From: Burkholderia sp. Leaf177
GTDB taxonomy: Bacteria > Pseudomonadota > Gammaproteobacteria > Burkholderiales > Burkholderiaceae
Length of the DNA stretch: 64,000 bases
Reading direction: 5' to 3'
Assembly: GCF_001424345.1 (NCBI RefSeq)
Contig: NZ_LMPF01000025.1
Coordinates: 456,062-520,061, forward strand
Below are positions 17,617-27,237 of the stretch, piece after piece (position 1 is the stretch's first letter; each line of letters begins with the position of its first letter). The position numbers and the translations under genes were made by a program. The notes below the pieces were generated by a model. The model worked only from the letters and a program-made list of their open reading frames with translations, searched no databases and had not been told where the DNA came from.

Positions 17617-18044
17617 GGACGCTATGGAAAATTGAAAGTCGCAGGTTTATCGCTTAAGGCCGCCAAAGCGATTTTCGTGATTATGACGAAAATGTTTTCG
17701 GCTCGCGTGCCTGTCTTCGCAAGCAATAAACGATGGATGTTTTCAGCCGTAGCGCAAGTTGCCAAGCGCCGGCCGTCTACTTACACTTGTTTGCGCCTGA
17801 GAATCCGAAGTGCTATTACCGACCGGTGGGTCGATTTATCGCTAACGCGTAGTCTTGCCATATTCATGCTGCAAGATCCGCTGATACGCACCAGCGTGCA
17901 GGCGCGGGCGCCGAGCGACATGCAGTCAATGCCAATCAACAGGCTGTGCAGCGCCTTCGGAGTTCCCGTACCAGCCCGATCCGGGCGTAACTGGTATAAC
18001 GACATACTTAGCGTCGTAAAAGGCCGCTCTTACGGAGCGCAAAT
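17617..18044. other. Intergenic region between LysR gene and zwf
   Basis: This 428 bp region has no convincing gene; a 74-codon minus-strand frame at 17781-18005 has no recognisable content or ribosome site. It must contain the divergent promoters of the LysR gene and zwf, but no clear -35/-10 pair or dyad was identified. Confidence 0.5.
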
Positions 18045-19553
18045 TTGATTGCATCAACTCGCGATTCCCTACGCACCATGACCACTCAAACTCCTTCTGC
18101 TACGCCCGATCTTCCGGTTGACATGATCATCTTTGGCGGCGCCGGCGATCTCTCCGCACGCAAGCTCCTGCCCGCGCTTTATATGGCGCACCTGCACGAC
18201 AACCTGCCGCCGCAAACGCGCATCATCGCTATCGGCCGCCGTGACTGGTCGCGCGAGCAGTACGTCCAGTTCGTGCAGGAACAATCGAAACCTTTCGTCG
18301 ATGCAAAAGCGCTCGACCCGCAATCGTGGGACACATTCCTAGGTCTCTTCGAATATGTGCGCATCAACATCGATCAGCCGGGCGACTATTTGAATCTTGC
18401 CGAAGTGGCGCGCAAGGACGTATGCCGCGTGTTTTATCTGGCGACGTCGCCGGAGCTCTTCACGACCATCTGCGATAACCTCGCGGCGTCCGATCTCGTC
18501 GATACAAATTCGCGCGTCGTGCTCGAAAAACCCCTGGGGCATGATCTCGCGTCGGCACAGGCGATCAATTCATCAGTGGGACGCCATTTCGCCGAGGCGC
18601 AGATTTATCGCATCGACCATTATCTCGGCAAGGAAACGGTGCAGAACCTGATGGTGCTGCGCTTCGGCAATGCCATCTTCGGACCCTTGTGGCAAGCACC
18701 GTACATCAAGAGCGTGCAGATTACCGTTGCGGAAACGGTGGGCGTGGGCAGCCGGGCCGGCTTCTACGACCAGACCGGCGCGCTGCGCGACATGGTGCAG
18801 AACCATTTGCTGCAGCTGTTGTGCATTGTGGCAATGGAGCCGCCTGTATCGCTCGATCCCGACGCCGTACGCGACGAAAAACTCAAGGTGCTGCGCTCGC
18901 TGCGCAAGATGACGGTCGCCGATATTGCCCGCGATACCGTGCGCGGTCAGTACAGCCCGGGCGCGATTGGCGGTGAGCCGGTCAAGGGTTACATGGAAGA
19001 AGACAACGTGCCGGCGGACAGTCGTGCGGAAACGTTCGTGGCCATTCGCGCGCATATCAACAACTGGCGCTGGGCGAACGTGCCCTTCTTCTTGCGCACG
19101 GGCAAGCGGCTGCAGAAGAAGCAATCGGAAATCGTGATCGAATTTGCGGACCTGCCGTTCTCGATCATTCCGAGCGGCCCGCGTAACTACGGCAACCGCC
19201 TGATCATCCAGTTGCAGCCCGAGGAATCAATCCAGCTGCAAATGCTCGCGAAGGAGCCGGGCAGCGGCATGCATATGCTGCCCGTGAACCTGAACCTCGA
19301 CTTGCAGCAGGCGTTCACGGAGCGTCGCGCGGAAGCGTACGAACGTTTGCTGATCGATGTGATGCGCGGGCGCCTTACACACTTCATGCGCCGTGATGAA
19401 CTCGAAGCTGCGTGGGCGTGGGTCGAACCGATTCTCGATGGCTGGAAAGAACTGAACGATCGTCCGCGTACTTACACGGCAGGCACATTTGGTCCGGCGG
19501 CATCGTCGGCACTGATGGCGCGGGAAAACATGGCGTGGGCGGAAGAAAGCTGA
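18045..19553 (+). CDS. zwf: Glucose-6-phosphate 1-dehydrogenase
   Basis: The enzyme oxidises glucose 6-phosphate to 6-phosphogluconolactone with NADP/NAD, entering the pentose phosphate and Entner-Doudoroff routes in the cytoplasm. The nucleotide-binding motif MIIFGGAGDLSARKL is near the N-terminus and the substrate motif RIDHYLGKE lies near residue 195. The length (502, or 491 from the internal ATG) suits the family. The start is uncertain: TTG at 18045 has GGAG seven bases upstream, while ATG at 18078 (MTTQTPS) has no ribosome site. No pgl, edd or glk gene is adjacent. A strong terminator follows. Confidence 0.93.
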   Translation: MIASTRDSLRTMTTQTPSATPDLPVDMIIFGGAGDLSARKLLPALYMAHLHDNLPPQTRIIAIGRRDWSREQYVQFVQEQSKPFVDAKALDPQSWDTFLGLFEYVRINIDQPGDYLNLAEVARKDVCRVFYLATSPELFTTICDNLAASDLVDTNSRVVLEKPLGHDLASAQAINSSVGRHFAEAQIYRIDHYLGKETVQNLMVLRFGNAIFGPLWQAPYIKSVQITVAETVGVGSRAGFYDQTGALRDMVQNHLLQLLCIVAMEPPVSLDPDAVRDEKLKVLRSLRKMTVADIARDTVRGQYSPGAIGGEPVKGYMEEDNVPADSRAETFVAIRAHINNWRWANVPFFLRTGKRLQKKQSEIVIEFADLPFSIIPSGPRNYGNRLIIQLQPEESIQLQMLAKEPGSGMHMLPVNLNLDLQQAFTERRAEAYERLLIDVMRGRLTHFMRRDELEAAWAWVEPILDGWKELNDRPRTYTAGTFGPAASSALMARENMAWAEES

Positions 19554-19578
19554 GGCGCTGTTTATTGGCTACAGAACG

Positions 19579-19611
19579 AACGCGCGGGCCTTGAGGTCCG
19601 CGCGTTTTTTT
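19579..19611 (+). terminator. Rho-independent terminator after zwf
   Basis: A 12 bp stem (AACGCGCGGGCC with GGTCCGCGCGTT, one G-U pair), a TTGA loop and a run of seven T form a classic intrinsic terminator 26 bp after the zwf stop. Confidence 0.92.
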
Positions 19612-19619
19612 GTGCACTT

Positions 19620-20975
19620 CTAGCATGGAAACTCGATAAACACTCCTAGCCCCTTGCCATCGTGACCATCGTCCAGGCGAATATGCGCCCGATGCGCCCG
19701 GGCGATTTCACGCACGATGGCAAGGCCCAGTCCACTGCCTTCTTCAGCCGACGCCCGGAAGAACGGCTCGAATACTCGGTCGCGAACATCGGACGAAATA
19801 CCCGGTCCGTCATCCGTCACAATCAGCAGAATCGTTTTGCCGCGCCGCTCGATAACAAGCGATACATGCCCCGATTCCGGCGTGTAGCGGATGGCGTTAT
19901 CGACGAGATTGAAAATCAAGACGGAAAGCAAACGTGCATTGCCAAGCACGACTGCATCGTTCGCCAGTTGCGCCGCGAGCTCGATCTCGCGACGCGCGGC
20001 GAGCAGCGCGAGTTCTTCGATGACCGTCGTCGCGATCTCGCGCAGATCGACGCGCTCGCCTTCGAAATGGCTGTAATCGGCGGTCTCGGCTTGCGCGAGC
20101 AGAAGCAACTGGTTCGTCAACGAAACCAGTGCGCCATTGCTTTTATGCATGGCCGACAAGGTCTCCTTCACTGTCGCCAGATCGTCATGTCGGCGCGCGT
20201 ATTGCAACTGCGCGCCCAGTAGCGTTAGCGGCGTTCGCAACTGATGCGCGGCGTGGGAAATGAAGCGACGCTGCATGGCCGTTTGCCGCTCGATGCGCGC
20301 AATGCATTGATTGATTGCATCGACGATTGGCCGCAACTCGCTTTGCAGATGCGTTGAACTCAAGGGCACGAGTTCGCTCGGCGCACGATCACGCACGTCC
20401 TTGGTCAGCGCCATCAAATGCCTGAGCTCGAAAGTGAGGCCCACGCAAACCAGCACGACAGCAATGGCGATGATCTCGGCGAAATGCAGCAATTGCGGGC
20501 GCCATAAATCGGCCGCGAGCGCGTCGCGTTCGAGCTCTGTCCTGCCGACCGAAACTAGAATGCGTTTGCTTTCGCCCGAGTCGTACATGGGGCGGATGAT
20601 CGATACCGCGCGCACCGCTTGCCCGTCGACTTGCGTGTCATACCATCCCGGCGACGTAGCTGGCTCGACTTGCTCGAGATCGGATGTCCCCGCAATCGGA
20701 GGACCGTCGATCACCTTGATGCGGAAGAACACGCGGTCGCCATAAGGCGAGCTCAGGATTTCGATTGCGCTTGGAGAGATATCGGCATGCAAGTCGCTCT
20801 CGTCCCATTTGACGTCTCCAGCCATGACGCGGGCGGAGGCGAGAAGCGCGTTGTCCTGGATGAGGCTTGCGGTTTTCTGCGCGCTGTCACGCGCCATGAA
20901 CCCGGCCGCAAGCACATAGATCGTGAGCGGCAACAGCAGCCACAGCAGCAAGCGCAGGCGCAAGCTATTCGTCAT
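19620..20975 (-). CDS. TctE-like sensor histidine kinase
   Basis: This is a membrane sensor kinase of about 451 aa. An N-terminal membrane segment (LRLRLLLWLLLPLTIYVLAAG-like, residues 4-25) is followed by a periplasmic 2CSK_N-type sensor domain, a second membrane segment near 160-185, a HisKA domain with HAAHQLRTPLTLL (phospho-acceptor His about 244) and a HATPase domain with NLVDNAIRYTP, DDGPGIS and GSGLGLAIV boxes. The ATG at 20973-20975 overlaps the response regulator's end by 11 bp. TctE-type kinases sense tricarboxylates; the adjacent citrate-type MFS gene supports a similar role here (inference). Confidence 0.9.
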   Translation of the reverse strand: MTNSLRLRLLLWLLLPLTIYVLAAGFMARDSAQKTASLIQDNALLASARVMAGDVKWDESDLHADISPSAIEILSSPYGDRVFFRIKVIDGPPIAGTSDLEQVEPATSPGWYDTQVDGQAVRAVSIIRPMYDSGESKRILVSVGRTELERDALAADLWRPQLLHFAEIIAIAVVLVCVGLTFELRHLMALTKDVRDRAPSELVPLSSTHLQSELRPIVDAINQCIARIERQTAMQRRFISHAAHQLRTPLTLLGAQLQYARRHDDLATVKETLSAMHKSNGALVSLTNQLLLLAQAETADYSHFEGERVDLREIATTVIEELALLAARREIELAAQLANDAVVLGNARLLSVLIFNLVDNAIRYTPESGHVSLVIERRGKTILLIVTDDGPGISSDVRDRVFEPFFRASAEEGSGLGLAIVREIARAHRAHIRLDDGHDGKGLGVFIEFPC

Positions 20976-21642
20976 CGTCGCCGGCTTGCAGAAGGTAACC
21001 AAGACCTCTTAGCGTGATGATCGTCGCCGTACTTTTCTCTAGCTTCTTGCGCAGCCTCGATACATAGATTTCAATCGCATCTTCGCTCGTATGCGTGCTC
21101 GAACTGCCGAGGGAGTCGGCAAGCATCGGTTTCGATACGGTCTTTTTTGCCTTGAGGATCAACATCTCGAGAACGGCGTGTTCGCGCGGCGTGAGGTTCA
21201 ACGTTTCGCCGGAAACTGCGAATTGGCGCCGGTCGATATCGTAGGAAAGGTCGCCGCAACGGGTGCTGTTCGAACGCGAGGGCAACTGGCGCCGGACCAG
21301 TACCTTGACGCGTGCGACGAGTTCACGTGCGTCGAATGGTTTGACGACGTAATCGTCAGCGCCGGCGCTCAGGCAGATTACTTTTTCATCGACGGAACCG
21401 CTGGCCGTCAGGATCAGAACGGGCGTGTGGTCGCCCCGTTCCCGTAAGCGTCGCAACACGCCTTTGCCGGACAGGTTGGGAAGGTTTAGGTCGAGCAGTA
21501 CCACGTCGTAGCGGGCGGCGCGCAGGAACCGGTCGGCGGAGTCGCCGTCACTGACGCGGTCTAGCACGAAACCATCGTCTTCCAGGATTTTAGTGAGCCA
21601 GTGAGCGAGTTGCTCATTGTCCTCGACCAGCAGTAGCTTCAT
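20965..21642 (-). CDS. TctD-like OmpR-family response regulator
   Basis: The 225 aa protein has a receiver domain (residues 1-115, phospho-acceptor Asp51 in DVVLLDLNLPN, conserved Lys in VVKPFDARE) and an OmpR-type winged helix (about 125-220, LTPREHAVLEMLI and SEDAIEIYVSRLRKKL). It is the first gene of the pair with the TctE-like kinase. There is no obvious ribosome site before the ATG. Two long C-runs on the coding strand lie 22-57 bases upstream of the start, which is unusual and might affect expression. Confidence 0.9.
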   Translation of the reverse strand: MKLLLVEDNEQLAHWLTKILEDDGFVLDRVSDGDSADRFLRAARYDVVLLDLNLPNLSGKGVLRRLRERGDHTPVLILTASGSVDEKVICLSAGADDYVVKPFDARELVARVKVLVRRQLPSRSNSTRCGDLSYDIDRRQFAVSGETLNLTPREHAVLEMLILKAKKTVSKPMLADSLGSSSTHTSEDAIEIYVSRLRKKLEKSTATIITLRGLGYLLQAGDDDE

Positions 21643-22160
21643 TGCGTTCGTCGCGGTTGGTTTGGGGGGGGTTATGCGGGTTAGTGTAGCTTGGGGGGGT
21701 TTGTGCCGGGTTGCTGCTGCTTAGGCCTTCGCGGGTTCTGTCTTTGCTGTCCTTTTAATCACTTTTAGCCACTGTGCGTGGCGGCACTTCATTTCTTTTT
21801 CCAACGGCGAAAAAGAAACGAAGCAAAGAAAACGCCTCTCCACAATCAGCTCATAAGTGTCCACAGCGTGCAGTCACAACTGCGTGGTACGCAAGAAGCA
21901 CCCTTAGCGCATAACCGCGTCCCGCTGAAACCCTTCCCCTCCGGCATTACATACCCACACGCTTCGCCACCAGTGTCGGAGTCCGTTAATACGGAAACCT
22001 GCGCCTCGTCTCTTGGTACGAGAACGTACGGTTTGGCCGTATCGGTCCGGTTGTGCCGTGTGCTTGCCCGGAACTCTGATTGCGAAAAATCAGAGGAACG
22101 CCACTCGCGTTATCTGACAGCCGCCATCGCACCGACTCCAGTTCCTCCGCTTTACGCTCC
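21643..22160. repeat. Intergenic region with G-tracts and a probable dispersed repeat
   Basis: This 518 bp region lies between the response regulator and the MFS gene. It has G8 (21664-21671) and G7 (21693-21699) tracts close to the regulator start, then a hairpin with a perfect 10 bp stem, TTTCTTTTTC-CAACGGC-GAAAAAGAAA (21792-21818), heading a stretch to about 22140. From memory, elements beginning with this hairpin and continuing as here recur between genes in Burkholderia relatives and produce spurious open frames. A 171-codon plus-strand frame (21778-22293) starts in it, runs into the MFS gene antisense, and is not considered a gene. Confidence 0.6.
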
Positions 22161-23465
22161 TCAAGCAAGTTTATATTGCCCCCGCGCTTGCGCCGTCCTG
22201 TATAGCACCAACGTCGCAATCAGCCCGCACGCCGCTGCAAGCCCCATCCAGATTCCAGGCGCCGCCTTGTTGCCTGTCACATGGATCAGGTAAGTCGAAA
22301 TGGCCGGCGTGAATCCGCCAATCGTCGAAGCAAGGCTGTATGCAATCGAGAAGCCCGTGGTTCGCACTTCAGCCGGCATGATCTCGGTAAGCGCGACGAT
22401 CATCGCGCCGTTGTACCATGCGTAAAGGAACGACAGCCACAGTTCGACTCCGAGCAAACGTCCAAATGAAGGCGCGGCAACCAGCCATTGCACCGCAGGA
22501 TAAGCCGTCAAGATCGCAAGTACCGTGAACGTCAGCAACACAGGACGCCGCCCGATACGATCCGACACTGCACCCGATATCGGTAGCCACAAGAAGTTCG
22601 ACACGCCCACGCATACGGTCACGAGCAATGCGTCTCTCGACGAAAGCTTGAGCACCTCCTTGCCAAAGGTCGGCGTGTAGGCCGCGATCATGTAGAACGA
22701 GACCGTGGTCATGATCACGAGACCCATGCCGGCAAGCACGAGGCCGCGATGTTGAATCATCGACTTCATGATTTCACCGATCGCCGGATGATGCTTGCGA
22801 GCGATGAATTCATCGGTTTCCCGCAGCGAGCGGCGAATGTACACAACAAACGGCACGATCAGGCAGCCGATCAGGAACGGCACCCGCCACCCCCATGCGC
22901 TCATGTGCTCGGGCGAAACCACCTGGTTCAGTATCACGCCGAGCAGAGCGGCAACCACCACAGCCACTTGCTGGCTGCCCGACTGCCACGCGCAGAAAAA
23001 TCCCTTGTTACCCTTGGTCGCGATCTCTGAGAGATATACGGATACTCCGCCGAGTTCAACACCGGCCGAGAATCCTTGCAGCAAACGTCCAATGAGCACG
23101 AGGACGGGCGCAAGCATGCCGATGGTCGCGTAGCCGGGCACGAATGCAACGCAAGCCGTGCCTATTGCCATGAGGGTCAGCGTGAGGATCAACCCCTTGC
23201 GCCGTCCATGATGATCGATATACGCGCCGAGCACGATTGCGCCTATGGGACGCATCAGGAAACCGGCGCCAAATACCGAAAGTGCCAGCATCAGCGACGC
23301 AAATTCGCTGCCGCCCGGGAAGTACGTCTTTGCGATCGCCGAGGCGTAATAACCGTAGACCGTGAAGTCGTACATTTCAAGGAAGTTACCGCTGACAACA
23401 CGGAACACGGCCCTGGCTTTTGACTCGCCAGCAGGCGTCGCGTTTGAGGACAGATTTGAGGACAT
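22161..23465 (-). CDS. MFS transporter, citrate/tricarballylate-proton symporter type
   Basis: The protein has about 434 aa with 12 predicted membrane segments. It belongs to the metabolite:H+ symporter group (CitA/TcuC/ProP-like): [20 protein letters not shown] near the N-terminus, the MFS motif [30 protein letters not shown] and [10 protein letters not shown]. The start at 23463-23465 is chosen because AAGAAGG lies about eight bases upstream; the longer form from 23504 has a poorly spaced site. The nearby TctDE-type sensor makes a tricarboxylate substrate plausible. Citrate, tricarballylate or a related dicarboxylate cannot be told apart from sequence alone. Confidence 0.85.
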   Translation of the reverse strand: MSSNLSSNATPAGESKARAVFRVVSGNFLEMYDFTVYGYYASAIAKTYFPGGSEFASLMLALSVFGAGFLMRPIGAIVLGAYIDHHGRRKGLILTLTLMAIGTACVAFVPGYATIGMLAPVLVLIGRLLQGFSAGVELGGVSVYLSEIATKGNKGFFCAWQSGSQQVAVVVAALLGVILNQVVSPEHMSAWGWRVPFLIGCLIVPFVVYIRRSLRETDEFIARKHHPAIGEIMKSMIQHRGLVLAGMGLVIMTTVSFYMIAAYTPTFGKEVLKLSSRDALLVTVCVGVSNFLWLPISGAVSDRIGRRPVLLTFTVLAILTAYPAVQWLVAAPSFGRLLGVELWLSFLYAWYNGAMIVALTEIMPAEVRTTGFSIAYSLASTIGGFTPAISTYLIHVTGNKAAPGIWMGLAAACGLIATLVLYRTAQARGQYKLA

Positions 23466-23528
23466 GACACAAGCCTTCTTTAAAGAGGTATCGCGCGGGG
23501 ACATATCCCGCCGTGAAAATTCACGCGG

Positions 23529-24518
23529 CTATCCGATGACTATTACCGACTTGCCGAGCTGACGTCGTTCCTCCAATGCGGCATGCGCCTCTTCAACGTT
23601 ATCGAGCGTATAGCGGCCGCTGATGTCAATGGTCAGAGCGCCTTCGGCCAGTGCCGCGAACACGTCGTTGGCGCGCCGCTGGACTGTTTCGGCATCGGCG
23701 AGATGGTCGGCAAGTCTCGGGCGCGTCAGGAACAGCGACCCGGCTTCCCCTAGCTCGATGGGATCGAGATCAGTCAGCGATCCCGCCACGGAGCCGTAGT
23801 TGACGACGAGTCCGCGAACACGCGTCGCCCGAAAGCTGTCGCGCAACGTGGTACGCCCAACTGCGTCGTACACCACGTCCACGCCCTTGCCGCCAGTTGC
23901 TTCGCGCACGCGGTCGGCGAAGCGTCCGTTGTCGTAGAGCATCACGTGATCGGCGCCGTGCCTGCGAGCGACTTCCGCCTTGGAATCGCTACTTGTTGTC
24001 GCGAACACGGTGGCGCCGCGACGCTTTGCCAACTGCACCAGCAACTGGCCGATACCACCTGATGCCGCGTGAATCAGGCATGTGCTGCCCGCTTTGATCT
24101 GCCCGACATCGTCGATCAAATAGTGCGCGGTCGAGCCCTGGAAGATCGCTGCCGCAGCCAGGTCATAACCGATGGAATCCGGAACGTGCGCAAGCCGGGC
24201 GGCAGGCACGACGGCGTACTCGGCATATGCACCCCATGAAATGCACCACGCCACGCGATCTCCCAGTTCAAACGATGTGACCCCGGCGCCCAGTTTCATC
24301 ACGTCGCCGGCACCTTCCATGCCAAGCGTGCAAGGAAGCCGGACCGGATAAGTCCGCGACGTCTTGTATTTGCCCTGCCGCGTGTGGACATCCATGAAGT
24401 TGATGCCGGCGCACCTGAGCTTGACGAGCACCTCGCCTTCTTTGGGCGCCGGTACTTCGATATCCTTACGAATCAGGACTTCAGGACCGCCGTACTGTTC
24501 TATACCTATCGCTTTCAT
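23529..24518 (-). CDS. Quinone oxidoreductase-like NADPH-dependent dehydrogenase
   Basis: The 329 aa protein is a zinc-free medium-chain dehydrogenase/reductase of the QOR group. It has the GroES-like N-terminal domain (GINFMDVHTRQGKY, LGMEGAGDV) and a Rossmann domain with AASGGIGQLLVQLAK near residues 150-165. No structural zinc Cys cluster is present, consistent with QOR. Such enzymes reduce quinones or activated alkenes using NADPH. It lies in a minus-strand run with the upstream binding-protein gene (14 bp gap) and the downstream MFS gene (63 bp), suggesting co-transcription, but the common substrate is unknown. Confidence 0.9.
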   Translation of the reverse strand: MKAIGIEQYGGPEVLIRKDIEVPAPKEGEVLVKLRCAGINFMDVHTRQGKYKTSRTYPVRLPCTLGMEGAGDVMKLGAGVTSFELGDRVAWCISWGAYAEYAVVPAARLAHVPDSIGYDLAAAAIFQGSTAHYLIDDVGQIKAGSTCLIHAASGGIGQLLVQLAKRRGATVFATTSSDSKAEVARRHGADHVMLYDNGRFADRVREATGGKGVDVVYDAVGRTTLRDSFRATRVRGLVVNYGSVAGSLTDLDPIELGEAGSLFLTRPRLADHLADAETVQRRANDVFAALAEGALTIDISGRYTLDNVEEAHAALEERRQLGKSVIVIG

Positions 24519-24532
24519 TCGGGTCTCCGGAA

Positions 24533-25549
24533 TTATTTCGAACCAGGCTTTACACGATCCACGAACTCGTTGGTATAAGTCCTCGACAAGTCGATATGGC
24601 GCGGATCGAGTGTTGAATTGACGTGCGTGAGAACGTTGAGCACAGCGGCGGGCGCGCCATCGGGCATGCGTCCGTCGACCGTGAATGTCGGAATCGCGGC
24701 CTTGAGCGCGCTGATGTAGAGCGCTTTATCGCGGCCGTAAAAGTCGGGCGGCAACTTTGCGGTAACGTCTTCCGCGCTGTGCGACGCCATGTACGCAAGC
24801 GCGCGCACCAACGCCCGCGCAAGCTTCTGTGCCTGATCGCGATGCGTATTGACCCATGTGCGCTCCGCGTAGAAACACGAACCCGCGTAGGCGCCGCCGA
24901 GCGCGGACGTCGTGCCTTCCACGCTGCGCATGTCCACCAGCACCTTCGCACGACCGGTTGCCAGCAAATGGCTGGCGCTGGGTTCCTCGACCATGCCGGC
25001 GTCGATCCGTCCCTGCTCCATCGCGGCAATGAAACTATCGTCCGAGCCCACCGGCAAAACGGCGTAATCCTTCGGCGATAAACCCGCGCGCGCAGCGAGA
25101 TATCGTGTCAGGAAATAGGTGGACGATCCGAGTCCGGTCACGCCCAGCGTCGCGCCTTTTGCGTCGGCCATGGTGCGCAATCCCGATGCGGATTTCTTCG
25201 ATACCAGCTCGACCAGTCCCGCGCTTTTGTTGAACACGACGAGCGCTTCGACTTCCTTGCCACGGCTTTGAAGGTCGATGGTGTGATCGTAGAAACCGAC
25301 CGCGCCCTGAATGGCGCCTGCCAACAGTTCGGTCGCCGTATCGACACCCGCAGGTTGCGAAAGGATTTCGAATTCGAGGCCTTCGTCCTTGAAATAGCCG
25401 AGTTGCGATGCAAGCACCAAAGGCAAGTAGACGATCTTCGAAGTGCCGCCGGCCATCAGCGTCAGCTTTTCCGCGTGCGCGGCGGTCGCGGCGCACAGCA
25501 GCGCGGCGAACATGCAAGCTGGCGTAAACAGGCGGCGTAACAACCTCAT
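24533..25549 (-). CDS. NitT/TauT-type ABC substrate-binding protein (orphan)
   Basis: The periplasmic binding protein has 338 aa with a Sec signal peptide (MRLLRRLFTPACMF, hydrophobic core, AHA cleavage near residue 24) and the SsuA/THI5-like fold: TSKIVYLPLVLASQLGYFKDEGL, then VGFYDHTIDLQSRGK and GRIDAGMVEEPSAS. The frame extends upstream but the leader-like start at 25549, with AAGGAG ten bases before it, is clearly preferable. No ATPase or permease lies with it; the nearest ABC genes are the unrelated met and ssu sets. It may serve a distant transporter for nitrate, taurine, aromatic or pyrimidine-like ligands. Confidence 0.87.
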   Translation of the reverse strand: MRLLRRLFTPACMFAALLCAATAAHAEKLTLMAGGTSKIVYLPLVLASQLGYFKDEGLEFEILSQPAGVDTATELLAGAIQGAVGFYDHTIDLQSRGKEVEALVVFNKSAGLVELVSKKSASGLRTMADAKGATLGVTGLGSSTYFLTRYLAARAGLSPKDYAVLPVGSDDSFIAAMEQGRIDAGMVEEPSASHLLATGRAKVLVDMRSVEGTTSALGGAYAGSCFYAERTWVNTHRDQAQKLARALVRALAYMASHSAEDVTAKLPPDFYGRDKALYISALKAAIPTFTVDGRMPDGAPAAVLNVLTHVNSTLDPRHIDLSRTYTNEFVDRVKPGSK

Positions 25550-25701
25550 CTTCAAGCGTCTCCTTCTCGGTGCTGAACCGAACTCTTCTTTTAGTGTGCG
25601 GCCAGTATATGAAACCGAAGCCTTCTGCCTGCTTTCTGATGGTCCGGAAAATCCTCGGCGTTTACCCTCGAACCACAAAATCGACTGGTAGGGAACCTAA
25701 T

Positions 25702-25736
25702 AAAAACGCGCCCTGTCCCTTTCTGGATAGAGCGCG
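25702..25736 (-). terminator. Rho-independent terminator after metNIQ
   Basis: On the minus strand CGCGCTCT pairs with AGGGCGCG (one G-U), with an inner TCC/GGA helix and a short loop, followed by TTTTTATTA. It lies 26 bp after the metQ stop. Confidence 0.85.
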
Positions 25737-25761
25737 CTTATTTGCTGCTATGAGATTCAAA

Positions 25762-26556
25762 TTACCAGGCGGCGATCACCGCGCCGGCATATTTCCCTTC
25801 AATAAACTGCTTCACCTCCGCCGAGTGATACGCGGCGACAAGCTTCGCCACCCAAGGTTTGTCCTTATCGGCGGCGCGAATGGCGATGATGTTCGAATAC
25901 GGCCCGTTCGGATCTTCAATCGCGATCGCGTCCTGCTTCGGCTTCAGCCCCGCTTCCATTGCGAAGTTCGTGTTGATCGCGGCGGCGTCCACGTCGGCGA
26001 GCGAACGCGGGATCTGCGCGGCATCGAGTTCGACGATCTTCAGCTTCTTCGGATTCTCGACAATATCGAGCGGCGTCGCTTTCAGGCCCGCGTCCGCGCG
26101 CAGTTTCAGCAAGCCGTTCTTTTGCAGCAGCAACAACGCGCGGCCGCCGTTGGTCGGATCGTTCGGCACCGCGATGCGCGCGCCCGCGGGCAGCGTCGCG
26201 AGCGACTTGTATTTCTTCGAATAGATGCCCATCGGGAACGTGACCGTGTCCGCGATCTTGATGATCTTGTAGCCGCGGTCCTTGACCTGTGCATCGAGAT
26301 ACGGCGCGTGCTGATAGCTGTTGGCATCGAGATCGCCGGACGCCAGCGCCGCGTTCGGCTGGACGTAGTCCGCGAACTCCACGACCTTGATGTTCAGGCC
26401 ATTCTTTGCGGCCACTTGCTTGACCACTTCCATGACCTGCGCATGCGGGCCGCCGGTCACACCGACCTTGATGGTTTCGTCGGCCAGAGCGGCGTTGGTG
26501 AACAGTGCCGCTGCGCCAATCACGGCGGCCAGCTTGAAGACAAATCGACGTTGCAT
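25762..26556 (-). CDS. metQ: D-methionine ABC transporter substrate-binding protein
   Basis: The 264 aa protein of the NlpA/MetQ family binds methionine in the periplasm. The family hallmarks are visible: IKVGVTGGPHAQVMEVVK, VEFADYVQPNAALASGDLDANSYQH, PNDPTNGGRALLLLQ and AAAINTNFAMEAGL. The leader ends ALADE near residue 25 with no lipobox Cys, so unlike E. coli MetQ it should be a soluble periplasmic protein. It is the last gene of metN-metI-metQ. The ligand loop fits methionine, but dipeptide- or other amino acid-binding relatives exist. Confidence 0.93.
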   Translation of the reverse strand: MQRRFVFKLAAVIGAAALFTNAALADETIKVGVTGGPHAQVMEVVKQVAAKNGLNIKVVEFADYVQPNAALASGDLDANSYQHAPYLDAQVKDRGYKIIKIADTVTFPMGIYSKKYKSLATLPAGARIAVPNDPTNGGRALLLLQKNGLLKLRADAGLKATPLDIVENPKKLKIVELDAAQIPRSLADVDAAAINTNFAMEAGLKPKQDAIAIEDPNGPYSNIIAIRAADKDKPWVAKLVAAYHSAEVKQFIEGKYAGAVIAAW

Positions 26557-26583
26557 GACTACCCCTGAGCTTTATATGGAAAT

Positions 26584-27237
26584 TTATTTATGACTGAGAC
26601 GACGTACCAGCCAGTCGCCGAACGACTGGACCATCTGCACGAACACGATCAGGATCACGACCACGGTCAGCATCACTTCCGGCAGGAAGCGCTGATAACC
26701 ATAGCGAATCCCCAGGTCGCCAAGACCGCCACCGCCGATGGCGCCGGCCATCGCCGAATAACCGACCAGTGACACGAACGTGATGGTCAAACCGGCGACC
26801 ACGCCCGGCAACGATTCCGGCAGCAGCACCTTGAACACGATCTGGCTCGTGGTCGCACCCATCGCTTGCGCGGCTTCGATCAGGCCGCGATCGACTTCGC
26901 GCAGCGCGGTTTCAACCAGGCGCGCAACGAACGGCGCAGCGGCGATGGTCAGCGGAACGACGGCCGCCATGGTGCCGATGGACGATCCAACCACGAGCCG
27001 CGTGAACGGAATCACGGCGACCAGCAGAATGATAAACGGTGTCGAGCGCACGGCATTCACAACGCCGCCCATCACGCGATTCACGCCGAGGTTACGCAGC
27101 ACGCCGTCGCGGTCGGTGAGATAAAGCAGCACGCCGAGCGGCATGCCCAACGCTGCGCCGACCAGTCCGGAAATGCCCACCATCACGAGCGTTTCCCAGA
27201 ACGACTGCACGAACATATCGAACATTTCACTCAACAT
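26584..27237 (-). CDS. metI: D-methionine ABC transporter permease
   Basis: The 217 aa inner-membrane protein has five hydrophobic segments and the EAA loop typical of MetI ([29 protein letters not shown]). [28 protein letters not shown] matches the N-terminal region of MetI. Its ATG overlaps the metN stop region by 11 bp, and metQ follows 27 bp downstream. It forms the membrane channel with MetN. Confidence 0.94.
   Translation of the reverse strand: MLSEMFDMFVQSFWETLVMVGISGLVGAALGMPLGVLLYLTDRDGVLRNLGVNRVMGGVVNAVRSTPFIILLVAVIPFTRLVVGSSIGTMAAVVPLTIAAAPFVARLVETALREVDRGLIEAAQAMGATTSQIVFKVLLPESLPGVVAGLTITFVSLVGYSAMAGAIGGGGLGDLGIRYGYQRFLPEVMLTVVVILIVFVQMVQSFGDWLVRRLSHK

Noticed and set aside
21778-22293. 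171-codon plus-strand frame in the repeat region
   Set aside because: It is composed of repeat-element sequence and of the antisense of the MFS gene end, with no domain.
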